Assembly (NCBI RefSeq): GCF_003402535.2 | Contig: NZ_AP025171.1 | Span: 1,736,001 to 1,800,000, forward strand | Source: Cupriavidus sp. P-10 | GTDB taxonomy: Bacteria > Pseudomonadota > Gammaproteobacteria > Burkholderiales > Burkholderiaceae | Length of the DNA stretch: 64,000 nucleotides | Direction of reading: 5' to 3' | Shown here: piece after piece, positions 48,472-56,900 of the stretch | How the letters are laid out: each line of letters starts with the position of its first letter | Numbering within the stretch: the stretch's first letter is position 1 | Made by a program: the position numbers and the translations under genes | Notes under the pieces: model-generated | The model's input: only the letters and a program-made list of their open reading frames with translations | What the model was told of the DNA's origin: nothing | The model's database searches: none

Positions 48472-49485
48472 CTACTCCGGCCGCTGCTGCCGCTTGAATT
48501 CCCGCGGCGTCATTCCGAACCGTGCGCGGAAATCACGCGAGAAATGGGCCCCGTCGGAAAACCCGCAATCGAGCGCGATCTGCGTGATATTGCTGTGGTC
48601 GTTCTGCAGCAGCCAGCTACCGTATTCGAGCCGCAGCGAACGCTGGAAGCTCATCGGCGACATCGCCAGCGCCTCGTGGAACGCGCGTTCGAGCTGGCGC
48701 CGCCCCAGCCCCACATAGCGCGCGATGGCATCAAGCGAAGGCGGGTTGTCGATGCGCTGCTCGATAAAGTGGGCCGCCTGGCGTACGCGCGCATCCTGGA
48801 TATGGGTCAGGTCGGCATAGAAATGCGCCTGCGGCAGCTTGGCCGGCCGCATCCCCTGCAACATCATGTGGCGCACCGCCTGCTGCGCCTTCTCCCTTCC
48901 GCAATGGCGCGCAACGAGATACAGCCCCAGGTCAATGGCCGCGGTCGACCCGGCACAGGTAATCAGGTCGCCTTCGTCAACGAACAGGTGATCGACCACC
49001 GCCCGCGCCTGCGGAAAGCGCGCGCGGAACGCATCCAGCACGTTCCAGTGCACGCAGACCGTGCGCGAGCCAATGATGTCGGCCTGTGCCAGCGCAAAGG
49101 TGCCGGTGCAGATGCCGAGCATGCGCACGCCGCTGGCGGCCGTCTGCCGCAGCCAGTCGCGCAGTGCCGGCGGCATGTAGGTGTTGGGGTAATCGTTGCC
49201 GCCGCAGACGGCGATGTAGTCGAAACCGCTCGGATCCTCGGGCAGCGCACCGGCCACCTCGATGGCAAAGCCCGCGCTCGACGTGCGCGGCAGGCCGTCC
49301 ATGCTCATCACACGCCATGCGGTGTGGATCTGGCGGCTGCGGCCGCCGTGGTCGGCGGATAAGCGCAGCACATCCACGAGGCCGGCGAAGGCCGCGAGCG
49401 TGAACTGGTTGAGCAGCACGAAACCGACGCTGAGTTCGGGTTTACCCGTGCCGACTGGGGTGGATTCCGGAGGTGCCGTCAGCAT
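48472..49485 (-). CDS. GlxA-type AraC-family transcriptional regulator (DJ-1/PfpI plus HTH)
   Basis: This 337-residue regulator has an N-terminal DJ-1/PfpI-like domain (ICTGTFALAQADIIG holds the cysteine of the nucleophile elbow) and a C-terminal AraC HTH (SNITQIALDCGFSDGAHFSR, then DFRARFGMTPREFK). The frame is open far upstream, but the start at 49485 fits the divergent arrangement. It is divergent from the polyamine-type ABC operon by 111 bp and probably controls it. GlxA relatives respond to quaternary amines or amino-acid derivatives. Confidence 0.9.
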   Translation of the reverse strand: MLTAPPESTPVGTGKPELSVGFVLLNQFTLAAFAGLVDVLRLSADHGGRSRQIHTAWRVMSMDGLPRTSSAGFAIEVAGALPEDPSGFDYIAVCGGNDYPNTYMPPALRDWLRQTAASGVRMLGICTGTFALAQADIIGSRTVCVHWNVLDAFRARFPQARAVVDHLFVDEGDLITCAGSTAAIDLGLYLVARHCGREKAQQAVRHMMLQGMRPAKLPQAHFYADLTHIQDARVRQAAHFIEQRIDNPPSLDAIARYVGLGRRQLERAFHEALAMSPMSFQRSLRLEYGSWLLQNDHSNITQIALDCGFSDGAHFSRDFRARFGMTPREFKRQQRPE

Positions 49486-49596
49486 GACGCAATTATTCAA
49501 TTTTTTGTCGAGGCCTTGCAAGAGACGGCATGCCCGCTGCACGCACAATGCCGTCACAGGAACAGACAACAGATTCCACCTCAAGGGGAGCAGCAA

Positions 49597-50652
49597 ATGG
49601 GACTGGAGACACGCACCATCCTCGGCGCCGCGGTACTGGCCGCCACCTTCACCAGCTTTACCACCGGCGCGCATGCGCAAAGCGGCAAGCTGACCGTCGC
49701 CATGTATGGCGGCAACTGGGGCGACGCCTTCCGCAGCTGCGTCGCCGAACCGTTCACCAAGGCCACCGGCATCGCCGTCACGCCCGAGATCGGCACGTCC
49801 ACCACGACGCTGGCGAAGCTGCAGCAGCAGAAGGCCGCGCCCACCATCGACGTTGCCTGGATGGACGGCGGCATCAGCGAACTGGCCCTGCACGCAGGCG
49901 TGGTCGACCACCTCGATGGCGCCGCCATCCCCAACCTGAAGAACGTCATCGGCAAGGCCGTGTACCGCCAGGGCTCGACCAGCTATGCGGTCGGCACCGG
50001 CTACTACTCGCTGGGCCTGACCTACAGCACGCGCGAGATCAAGCAGCCGCCGAGCAGCTGGAAGGACCTGTGGAAGAAGGAATATGCCGGCGCGGTGGCA
50101 GTGCCCTCGCCCGCCAATTCCTCCGGCGTGCCGTTCGTGGTGTTCATGGCGCGCGTCTGGGGCACCGATGCCGCCAACCTGGCGCCGGTGTTCCAGAAGC
50201 TTGCGGCGCTCGACACCGCGCTGTTCTTCGACAGTTCGGGCGCAGCCACCAATGCCTTTCAGAGCGGCGAGGCGGTGATCGGCGCGCACTTCAACGTCGG
50301 CGCCTGGGACCTGATCGACAAGGGCGCGCCGATTGGCTTCGTCGTGCCCAAGGAAGGCGCGTGGGCCACCGATGCGCGCCTGCACCTGGTGAAGGGTGCG
50401 CGCAACAAGGCAGCCGCCGAGAAGTTCATCAACACCGCGCTGACGCCCGAAGCCGCCACTTGCCTGGCTACCCGCCTGTACCTCGGGCCCGCCGTGCAGG
50501 GCGTGCAGGTGCCGAAGGATGTCGCACGCAAGCTGCCGTGGGGCGCCAACGGCTCGGTGGACAGCCTGACCCTGTTCGACTGGAGCGCGATCAACGCCCG
50601 GCGCACCGAGATCACCGACGCGTGGAACCGCCAGGTTGCCCGCAAGCGCTGA
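49597..50652 (+). CDS. Polyamine-type ABC transporter substrate-binding protein
   Basis: This 351-residue protein has a signal ending TTGAHAQSGKL and the PotD/F-like pattern (VAMYGGNWGDAFRSCVAEPF, DVAWMDGGISELAL). AGGGGAG precedes the ATG at 49597. It would bind a cationic or amino-acid-like ligand. Four genes follow: ATPase, two permeases and a proline-racemase-family enzyme, so the ligand may be a proline derivative or a related imino acid. Confidence 0.9.
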   Translation: MGLETRTILGAAVLAATFTSFTTGAHAQSGKLTVAMYGGNWGDAFRSCVAEPFTKATGIAVTPEIGTSTTTLAKLQQQKAAPTIDVAWMDGGISELALHAGVVDHLDGAAIPNLKNVIGKAVYRQGSTSYAVGTGYYSLGLTYSTREIKQPPSSWKDLWKKEYAGAVAVPSPANSSGVPFVVFMARVWGTDAANLAPVFQKLAALDTALFFDSSGAATNAFQSGEAVIGAHFNVGAWDLIDKGAPIGFVVPKEGAWATDARLHLVKGARNKAAAEKFINTALTPEAATCLATRLYLGPAVQGVQVPKDVARKLPWGANGSVDSLTLFDWSAINARRTEITDAWNRQVARKR

Positions 50653-50706
50653 ACGCTGGCACGGAACGCCAAAAAACGCAGGAACGCAGGAACGCCGGAG
50701 ACCACG

Positions 50707-51765
50707 ATGACTGCCCTCTTGACCATCGATGCGCTGTGCAAGGAATTCGGCGCATACAAGGCGCTTGACCGGATCTCGCTGGAGATCGGCCATGCGGAAT
50801 TCATCGCGCTGCTCGGGCCCAGCGGCTGCGGCAAGACCACGCTGCTGCGCGCGATCGCCGGCTTCCTGCAGCCCGACAGCGGCCGCATCGCCATCGATGG
50901 CCAGGACGTCACCGCGCTGCCGGCCAACCGCCGGCCGCTTAACACGGTGTTCCAGCACTACGCCCTGTTCCCGCATATGACCGTGCTGGACAACGTGGCC
51001 TACGGCCCGCGGCGCCAGGGCGCCAGCAGCGCCGAGGCGAAACGCCGCGCGCTGGAGGCGCTCGACTTGGTCGGCCTGGCCGCGCTGGGCGAACGCTATC
51101 CGCGCGAAATGTCCGGCGGGCAGCAGCAGCGCGTGGCGCTGGCGCGCGCCATCGTCAACCGCCCGCGCCTGCTGCTGCTCGACGAGCCGCTGTCGGCGCT
51201 GGACATGAAACTGCGCAAGCGCATGCAGCTGGAGTTGAAGCACCTGCAGCAGCAGCTTGGCATCGCCTTCGTCTTCGTCACGCACGACCAGGAAGAAGCG
51301 ATGGCCATGGCCGACCGCATCGTGGTGATGAACGCGGGCCGCATCGAGCAGTGCGGCGCCGGCACCGAGATCTACCGCGCCCCGGCCAGCCGCTTCGTCG
51401 CGGAGTTTATCGGCGACGCCAACCTGCTGCCGTGGGAAGCCGCCGGCGCCGGCCACATCCGTCTGGCGATGCAGGACGCTCATGTGCCGGTGCACGTGCC
51501 CGTGGCCAACGGCACCGCGCGCGGCCTGGCGGTGCTGCGCCCGGAACACCTGTGCGTGGCAGACCCCAACGCCCCCGGCGGACTGCATGGCACGCTGGTC
51601 GACGTGATCAGCGTGGGCAGCCATACGCTGCTGCACGCCACCGTCGGCGGCCAGACGCTGGTGGCCCGGACCATGGGCCTGCCCGATGCGGCGATGGCGC
51701 GCGGCAAGCCGATCCGGCTCGCCTTCGATCCGGCCAACCTGCACCTGATCGGGGAGCCGGCATGA
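50707..51765 (+). CDS. Polyamine-type ABC transporter ATP-binding protein
   Basis: This 352-residue ATPase has Walker A GPSGCGKTT at 37-45, signature MSGGQQQRVALARA, Walker B LLLLDEPLSALDMKLRK, and a C-terminal TOBE-type regulatory domain (VLRPEHLCVADPNAPGGLHG). It belongs to the PotA group. GGAG precedes the ATG, and the stop overlaps the first permease start by 4 bp. Confidence 0.95.
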   Translation: MTALLTIDALCKEFGAYKALDRISLEIGHAEFIALLGPSGCGKTTLLRAIAGFLQPDSGRIAIDGQDVTALPANRRPLNTVFQHYALFPHMTVLDNVAYGPRRQGASSAEAKRRALEALDLVGLAALGERYPREMSGGQQQRVALARAIVNRPRLLLLDEPLSALDMKLRKRMQLELKHLQQQLGIAFVFVTHDQEEAMAMADRIVVMNAGRIEQCGAGTEIYRAPASRFVAEFIGDANLLPWEAAGAGHIRLAMQDAHVPVHVPVANGTARGLAVLRPEHLCVADPNAPGGLHGTLVDVISVGSHTLLHATVGGQTLVARTMGLPDAAMARGKPIRLAFDPANLHLIGEPA

Positions 51766-52604
51766 AGCGGCTGCCGATCGCGCCGGCCGTGATGCTGGCG
51801 GCGCCGCTGGCCTTCTTCGCGGCGTTCTTCCTGGCGCCGCTGGCGGTGGTGCTGATCGCCAGCTTTACCAGCGGCCAGCCGCCTGCCCCGACACTGGCCA
51901 GCTATGTACGCGTGCTGGCCGACCACTACCACTGGGAAGTCATCCTGGTCACCTTCCGCATTGCCTGCCTGACCACGCTGGCGTGCCTGCTGCTTGGCTA
52001 TCCGCTCGCCTGGTACCTGGTGCGCGTGGTGCGCTGGAAGGCATGGCGGCGCTTGTGCGTGATCCTGCTGGTCGTGCCGATGTTCACCAGCAATATCGTG
52101 CGCTCGTTCGGCTGGATGGTGCTGCTGGGCCGCAACGGGCTGGTCAACCAGACCCTGGTCGACAGCGGGCTTGTCGATCGCCCCGTGCGTTTCCTGGGCA
52201 CCGAGACCGGCATCCTGATCGGCATGGTCTACGTGTTGCTGCCCTTCGTCGTGCTTGCCGTCGGCAATGCGCTGGCGCGCGTGGATCCCGCCTGCGAACA
52301 GGCCTCGGCCGATCTCGGCGCCAGCCCGCTGGCCACCTTCCGCCACATCACGTTCCCGCTGACGCTGCCGGGCGTGGTGGCGGGCGGGATCATGGTGTTC
52401 ACGCTGGCAGTCAGCGCCTATGTCACGCCTGCGCTGCTGTCGGGCGGCCGGATCTCGGTGTTGTCGATGCTGATCTTCCAGCAATACAGCACCGTGTTCG
52501 ACATCCACTACGGCGGCGCGCTCAGCATCGTGCTGCTGGTCTTCACGCTGGCGATGGTGGCCATGGCCAGCCGCGTCGGCGAACACCGGGGGATTGCACG
52601 ATGA
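51762..52604 (+). CDS. Polyamine-type ABC permease, PotB-like
   Basis: This 280-residue permease has six helices and the EAA loop region EQASADLGASPLATFRHITF that contacts the ATPase. It overlaps its neighbours on each side by 4 bp. It forms the channel with the next gene's product. Confidence 0.93.
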   Translation: MKRLPIAPAVMLAAPLAFFAAFFLAPLAVVLIASFTSGQPPAPTLASYVRVLADHYHWEVILVTFRIACLTTLACLLLGYPLAWYLVRVVRWKAWRRLCVILLVVPMFTSNIVRSFGWMVLLGRNGLVNQTLVDSGLVDRPVRFLGTETGILIGMVYVLLPFVVLAVGNALARVDPACEQASADLGASPLATFRHITFPLTLPGVVAGGIMVFTLAVSAYVTPALLSGGRISVLSMLIFQQYSTVFDIHYGGALSIVLLVFTLAMVAMASRVGEHRGIAR

Positions 52605-53389
52605 TCGCCGCCTTGTCCATTCGCGTCGTCTCATGGGCTGTGCTCGCCTACCTGGCACTGCCGCTGGTGGTGATCCTCGGCAGTTCCCTGACCGAATCCG
52701 CCTTCCTGGCCTTCCCGCCTGAAGGGCTGACGCTGCGCTGGTACCAGCAGATGCTGGGCGAGCCGGGCTACGTGTCCGCCTTCACCACCAGCACGCTGCT
52801 GGCACTGGCGGCAACCGCGGCGGCGCTGGTGCTGACCGTGCCCGCCGCGCTGGCGGTGGCGCGCTACGACTTCCCCGGCAAGCGCGCCATGACTTCGGTG
52901 CTGATGTCGCCGCTGGTGCTGCCGCACATCGTGCTGGGCGCGGCGCTGCTGCAGTTTGGCGGGTACTTTGGCCTGACGCGCAGCTTCACGTCGCTGCTGA
53001 TCGGGCATACGGTCATCATTGCGCCGTTCGTGCTGCGGGCCACGCTGGCGCTGATGACGCCCGAGCAGAAGGCTCTGGAAGAAGCCTCCGCCGACCTCGG
53101 CGCGAACCCATGGACCACCTTCTTCCTGGTCACGCTGCCGCAGATCCGCGCCGGCATCGTGACGGGATCGATCTTCGCGTTCATCTCTTCTTGGATCAAC
53201 GTCGAACTGTCGATCTTCAACACCACGGCAGACCTGAACACCATCCCGGTGAAGCTGTTCAACTACGTGCAGTACACCATCGACCCGACCATCGCCGCCG
53301 TTTCCGGCGCGACCATCGTGGTGGCCGTCGTCGCCATCACGATCCTGGACCTGACCATCGGCCTGGACATGCTGTCCGACCGCGAGTGA
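52601..53389 (+). CDS. Polyamine-type ABC permease, PotC-like
   Basis: This 262-residue permease has six helices and the EAA loop EEASADLGANPWTTFFLVTL. It begins 4 bp inside the previous gene. The proline-racemase-family gene follows after 39 bp, with CAAGGAG before it. Confidence 0.93.
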   Translation: MIAALSIRVVSWAVLAYLALPLVVILGSSLTESAFLAFPPEGLTLRWYQQMLGEPGYVSAFTTSTLLALAATAAALVLTVPAALAVARYDFPGKRAMTSVLMSPLVLPHIVLGAALLQFGGYFGLTRSFTSLLIGHTVIIAPFVLRATLALMTPEQKALEEASADLGANPWTTFFLVTLPQIRAGIVTGSIFAFISSWINVELSIFNTTADLNTIPVKLFNYVQYTIDPTIAAVSGATIVVAVVAITILDLTIGLDMLSDRE

Positions 53390-53428
53390 TTCCCAATCGG
53401 CAAAACCTCACTGCAAGGAGCCATAGCC

Positions 53429-54442
53429 ATGCGCAAGCAGGACGCGTTCGACGTCATCTACACCCACACCGAAGGGGAACCCCTTTGCATCGTCCACAGC
53501 GGCATTCCCTACCCCGCCGGATCGACCATCCTGGAAAAGCGTGCCTTCCTGGAAGAGCACTACGACTGGCTGCGCAAGGCGCTGATGCGTGAGCCGCGCG
53601 GGCACAAGGACATGTTCGGCGTGTTCCTCACGCCGCCGTCGAGCCCGGAGTACGACGCCGGCCTGATCTATATCGACGGCACCGAGTACTCGCATATGTG
53701 TGGCCACGGCACCATCGCCGTGAGCATGGCAATGGTCGCGCTGGGCCTGGTCCGCCGCGGCGAGAACGGCATCACCCGCATCCGCTTCGAGACCACGGCC
53801 GGGCTGGTGGTATCCGAGGTAGCCTCGGAAGGCGACAAGGTGCTGTGGACCCGCTTCGAGAACGTGCCCGCGTATGTGGCCGCGCAGGACATCCCGGTGC
53901 ACCTGCCCGGCTACGGCGACCTGAAGGCCGACCTGGTCTGGGGCGGTAACTACTTCGGCATCGTCGACCTGTCGCCGTGCGCGCTGCGCATCTCGCCCGA
54001 CAACGGCACCGAGCTGTCGCGCCTGGGCATCCTGGTGCGCGAGCAGATCAAGGAGCAGATGCGCATCCAGCATCCGACCGAAGCGCATATCAACAACCTG
54101 AACTTCGTCACCTTCTGGCACCAGCCCACGATCGAAGGCGCCTTCTACAAGAATGTCCACGTCTTCAGCGCCGGTCAGCTGGACCGCTCGCCCGGCGGCA
54201 CCGGCACCAGCGCGATGATGGCGATGTTCGAGGCACGCGGCAAGCTCGGCATGAACCAGCCCATCCTGTCCGAGGGCCTGCTCGGAAGCGGCACGTTCGA
54301 GGGCTGCCTGCTTGGCGAAGTGAGCCTGAACGGCACCCGCGCAGTGCGCCCGACGGTCAAGGGCACCGCCAGCATCCTGGGCACGGCGCGCTGGCTGATC
54401 GACCGGAACGATCCGGTGGGGGCGGGGTTCCTGGTGCGCTGA
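53429..54442 (+). CDS. Proline racemase-superfamily enzyme with the second cysteine replaced by glycine
   Basis: This 337-residue protein has the superfamily fold and the first active-site motif with Cys91 in YSHMCGHGTIA. In the second motif, DRSPGGTGTSA, Gly256 stands where racemases and epimerases have Cys and where trans-3-hydroxy-L-proline dehydratases have Thr. With one acid/base residue absent, it is unlikely to be a two-base racemase; dehydratase-like or other one-base chemistry is more plausible. It is the last gene of the ABC operon, so its substrate is probably what the transporter imports. No hydroxyproline oxidase or Delta1-pyrroline-2-carboxylate reductase is nearby. Confidence 0.9.
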   Translation: MRKQDAFDVIYTHTEGEPLCIVHSGIPYPAGSTILEKRAFLEEHYDWLRKALMREPRGHKDMFGVFLTPPSSPEYDAGLIYIDGTEYSHMCGHGTIAVSMAMVALGLVRRGENGITRIRFETTAGLVVSEVASEGDKVLWTRFENVPAYVAAQDIPVHLPGYGDLKADLVWGGNYFGIVDLSPCALRISPDNGTELSRLGILVREQIKEQMRIQHPTEAHINNLNFVTFWHQPTIEGAFYKNVHVFSAGQLDRSPGGTGTSAMMAMFEARGKLGMNQPILSEGLLGSGTFEGCLLGEVSLNGTRAVRPTVKGTASILGTARWLIDRNDPVGAGFLVR

Positions 54443-54448
54443 AGGCGG

Positions 54449-54479
54449 GTCCATCCCGTTCAGCCGGGGCGGGATGGAC
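54449..54479 (+). terminator. Hairpin after the proline racemase-family gene
   Basis: Perfect 10-bp arms GTCCATCCCG and CGGGATGGAC with an 11-nt loop begin 7 bp after the stop codon. No T-run follows; it may be a weak terminator or an mRNA end-protecting structure. Confidence 0.5.
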
Positions 54480-54598
54480 TACTGTCAGACGGACGCCGAC
54501 GCGGCTATCAGCGCGCAACCGGGAGCGGCGAAGGCGGCGCTTTCATATGCTTCCTCTAAGGGGAGCGGCGCCGATCATCTGCCGTGAAACGACAGCTC

Positions 54599-54778
54599 AT
54601 GGAGCCCATCGTGCAGATCACCAGCTACCGGCCATTCGGGGTCATACCCCACCGCTCCCCTGACAGGCCCGCGCATCGCGCCGCGCGGGCGGCAGACAAT
54701 TCGCTGCTGCTGGTGTTGTGGGTTCTGCTATCGCTCGCATGCTGTGCCGCCGCCATGGCGGTGGTTGACGTGCTCTGA
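54599..54778 (+). CDS. Possible small membrane protein
   Basis: A 59-residue frame starts at ATG 54599 (a GTG at 54584 would add five residues). It ends in one strongly hydrophobic helix, NSLLLVLWVLLSLACCAAAM, with a basic N-terminal part. This gives the look of a real single-span protein. No good ribosome site is seen, and no family is recognised. It lies just before a string of hairpins and a strong terminator, which suggests a short transcript unit. Confidence 0.4.
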   Translation: MEPIVQITSYRPFGVIPHRSPDRPAHRAARAADNSLLLVLWVLLSLACCAAAMAVVDVL

Positions 54779-54798
54779 TTTTCCCTCTCCTCCTTGAC

Positions 54799-54843
54799 CC
54801 TCCGAAGCGGAGGTCTGGCTGACCGCCTCACGGTACCGCCAGA
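54799..54843 (+). other. Tandem hairpins upstream of a terminator
   Basis: Hairpin CCTCCG-AAG-CGGAGG (54799-54813) is immediately followed by a second one, TCTGGC...GCCAGA with an inner ACCG/CGGT stem (54814-54843). With the terminator right after, this stretch could be the 3' part of a structured small RNA or of the small membrane protein mRNA. Confidence 0.4.
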
Positions 54844-54845
54844 CG

Positions 54846-54886
54846 TGCCGCCCGGCGTTGGCAGGCGCCGGGCGGCAATTTTTTTT
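54846..54886 (+). terminator. Strong intrinsic terminator
   Basis: A perfect 12-bp stem (arms TGCCGCCCGGCG and CGCCGGGCGGCA, 8-nt loop) is followed by AA and eight T residues. It ends the transcript carrying the possible small membrane protein. Confidence 0.9.
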
Positions 54887-55348
54887 CATTTTCCACACAG
54901 TCCATTGCACGACAATCCGGCAAGACAATATCAAGCGTAACGCGGTGCAGACAGACCGGCACTGACAAGGGAAACCGAAGATATATGTCGCCGCCGATTA
55001 TTGTTTTGACAAACCCGGCCAGCGGAATCAATTGACGATTTCACCTGCCATTTCCATTACCGATTCCCGTCATCTATCGACACGCATCGCCTCTGATTAT
55101 TATCGACCGACAATATATCGCCCGGCCGGTTCTATATACACCAATTCAAGCCCCTGCCGCATCACGGCAGCGTAATAATCAAATCGATTGATTTTCTATT
55201 TACTTTCCGGATAGCATGCCGGGCGCGCCGCGGAAGCCGGATCGATGCTTCCGCGGCACTTGCATTGCCCCTCCCGGCGGCATATGCCGGCCGGCCCGGA
55301 ACAAATGAAAAAGGTGGAACCATCCACCCGCATAATCAGGAGACGTGA
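54887..55348. other. AT-richer upstream region of the nucleobase permease
   Basis: These 462 bp hold no supported gene. TTGCAC near 54905 followed after 18 bp by TATCAA is a weak promoter candidate. I looked for purine or guanine riboswitch features (the conserved core and paired loops) and found none. AGGAGACGTGA sits directly before the permease ATG. Confidence 0.45.
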
Positions 55349-56692
55349 ATGGCGCCTTTGCTGTTCAAGGTGGAAGACCGTCCGCCGCGCATCACTACCG
55401 TGCTGTTGGCACTTCAGCATCTGCTCGCCGCCCTCGGCGGCATTATCGCGGTACCGCTGGTGATCGGCGGGGCATTAAAGCTGCCAACCCCGGAAATCAT
55501 TGCCCTGGTGAATGCCGCCCTGATCGGCTCGGGCGTGGTGACGATTATTCAATGCAAGGGCGTGGGCCCGGTGGGGATCCGCTTGCCGTGCGTGATGGGC
55601 ACCAGCTTTTCCTTCGTCGGCGCTGCCATCAGCGTGGGCGCCGAGCACGGCGTGGCCGGCATCCTGGGCTCGGCGCTGGCCGGTTCGCTGCTGATGATCG
55701 TCGGCAGTCATTTCATGCCCACCATCCGCAAGCTGTTTCCCCATACCGTCACCAGCGTGGTCGTCACCATGATCGGCCTGTCGCTGATCCCGGTTGCGGT
55801 GGACTGGGCCGCCGGTGGCCGAGGCAGCCCCCAGTATGGCGCGGTCGGCAACCTGGCGATCGCGGCCTTCGTGCTGGCGCTGGTGATCGCCATGGTGCAG
55901 TGGGGCAAGGGCATGATCTCGGCCTCCGCCATCGTGATCGGCATCCTGGGCGGCTACCTGCTGTGCCTGGCGCTGGGGCTGGTCGATTTCACGCAGATGC
56001 GCAATGCGCCGGTGCTGGCGCTGCCGCAGCCGCTGCACTTCGGCCTGGCGTTCCCGGTATCCGGCATCGTGGCGATGGCGATTGCCTACCTGGTGACGAC
56101 GGTGGAATCCACCGGCACCTTCATGGCACTCGGCTCGGCCACGCAAACGCCGATCACGGGCAACAAGCTGTCGCGCGGGATCCTGTGCGACGGCTTCGGC
56201 TCCGCCTTTGCCGCGCTGATTTCGAGCCCGCCGCTGTCCACCTTCGCGCAGAACGTCGGCGTGGTGTCGCTGACCGGTGTCGCCAGCCGCCACGTGGTGG
56301 CGCTGACCGGCGTGATGCTGCTGCTGGCCGGGCTGTTCCCGGTGCTGGGCGCGCTGGTGGTGACGATTCCGCAGCCGGTGCTCGGCGGCGCCGGCCTGAT
56401 GATGTTCGCCATGATCGTCTCGGGCGGCATCAACATGCTGAGCCGGATCGAGTTCACGCAGCGCAATACGCTGATCGTGGCCGTGTCGATCGGCTGCGGC
56501 CTGGCGGTGACCTTCCGCCCGGAGCTGCTGTCCAGGCTGCCGCTGTTCGTGCAGGAAGTGTTCGGCTCGGGCATCTCGGTGGGGTCGCTGGTGGCGGTGA
56601 CGCTGAACCTGGTGCTGCCGGGCGGCAAGGCTGAAGCCGCCGAGGAGGCGCAGCACGACGAAGTGGCGCAGACTTCCGGCGAACTGGCCTGA
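55349..56692 (+). CDS. NCS2-family nucleobase (xanthine/uracil) permease
   Basis: This 447-residue, 12- to 14-helix carrier has NCS2 hallmarks: LLALQHLLAALGGIIAVPLV, the QCKGVGPVGIRLPCVMGTSF region, AYLVTTVESTGTFMALG and PPLSTFAQNVGVVSLTGVAS, which match the UacT/XanQ-type substrate motifs. It imports a purine such as xanthine or uric acid with protons. Substrate not certain. Confidence 0.93.
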   Translation: MAPLLFKVEDRPPRITTVLLALQHLLAALGGIIAVPLVIGGALKLPTPEIIALVNAALIGSGVVTIIQCKGVGPVGIRLPCVMGTSFSFVGAAISVGAEHGVAGILGSALAGSLLMIVGSHFMPTIRKLFPHTVTSVVVTMIGLSLIPVAVDWAAGGRGSPQYGAVGNLAIAAFVLALVIAMVQWGKGMISASAIVIGILGGYLLCLALGLVDFTQMRNAPVLALPQPLHFGLAFPVSGIVAMAIAYLVTTVESTGTFMALGSATQTPITGNKLSRGILCDGFGSAFAALISSPPLSTFAQNVGVVSLTGVASRHVVALTGVMLLLAGLFPVLGALVVTIPQPVLGGAGLMMFAMIVSGGINMLSRIEFTQRNTLIVAVSIGCGLAVTFRPELLSRLPLFVQEVFGSGISVGSLVAVTLNLVLPGGKAEAAEEAQHDEVAQTSGELA

Positions 56693-56900
56693 ACCCAACC
56701 GCGACGCCGGCGCGGCCGGGCAACCACCGCCTGGCCGCGTCAGTTTCCTCGCATGACCAGGCATCGCCTTGCCTGGCCACCTCCCGGCTTAGCGGGAGCG
56801 GGCCTTGCCCTGGCCCTTTGGAATGGTTGGCTTGATCCAGCGGATGCGGCGCGGGAACAGTTCGGTGATGGGCACCACGGCAGGCACCACGTTCAGCACC

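Noticed and set aside
49486..51744. Long minus-strand extension of the GlxA-type regulator frame to about 1090 residues
   Set aside because: It runs antisense through the ABC transporter genes; the regulator begins at 49485 with normal family length.
54887..55348. Purine riboswitch before the nucleobase permease gene
   Set aside because: I could not find the conserved core or the paired loops; only AT-rich sequence is present.
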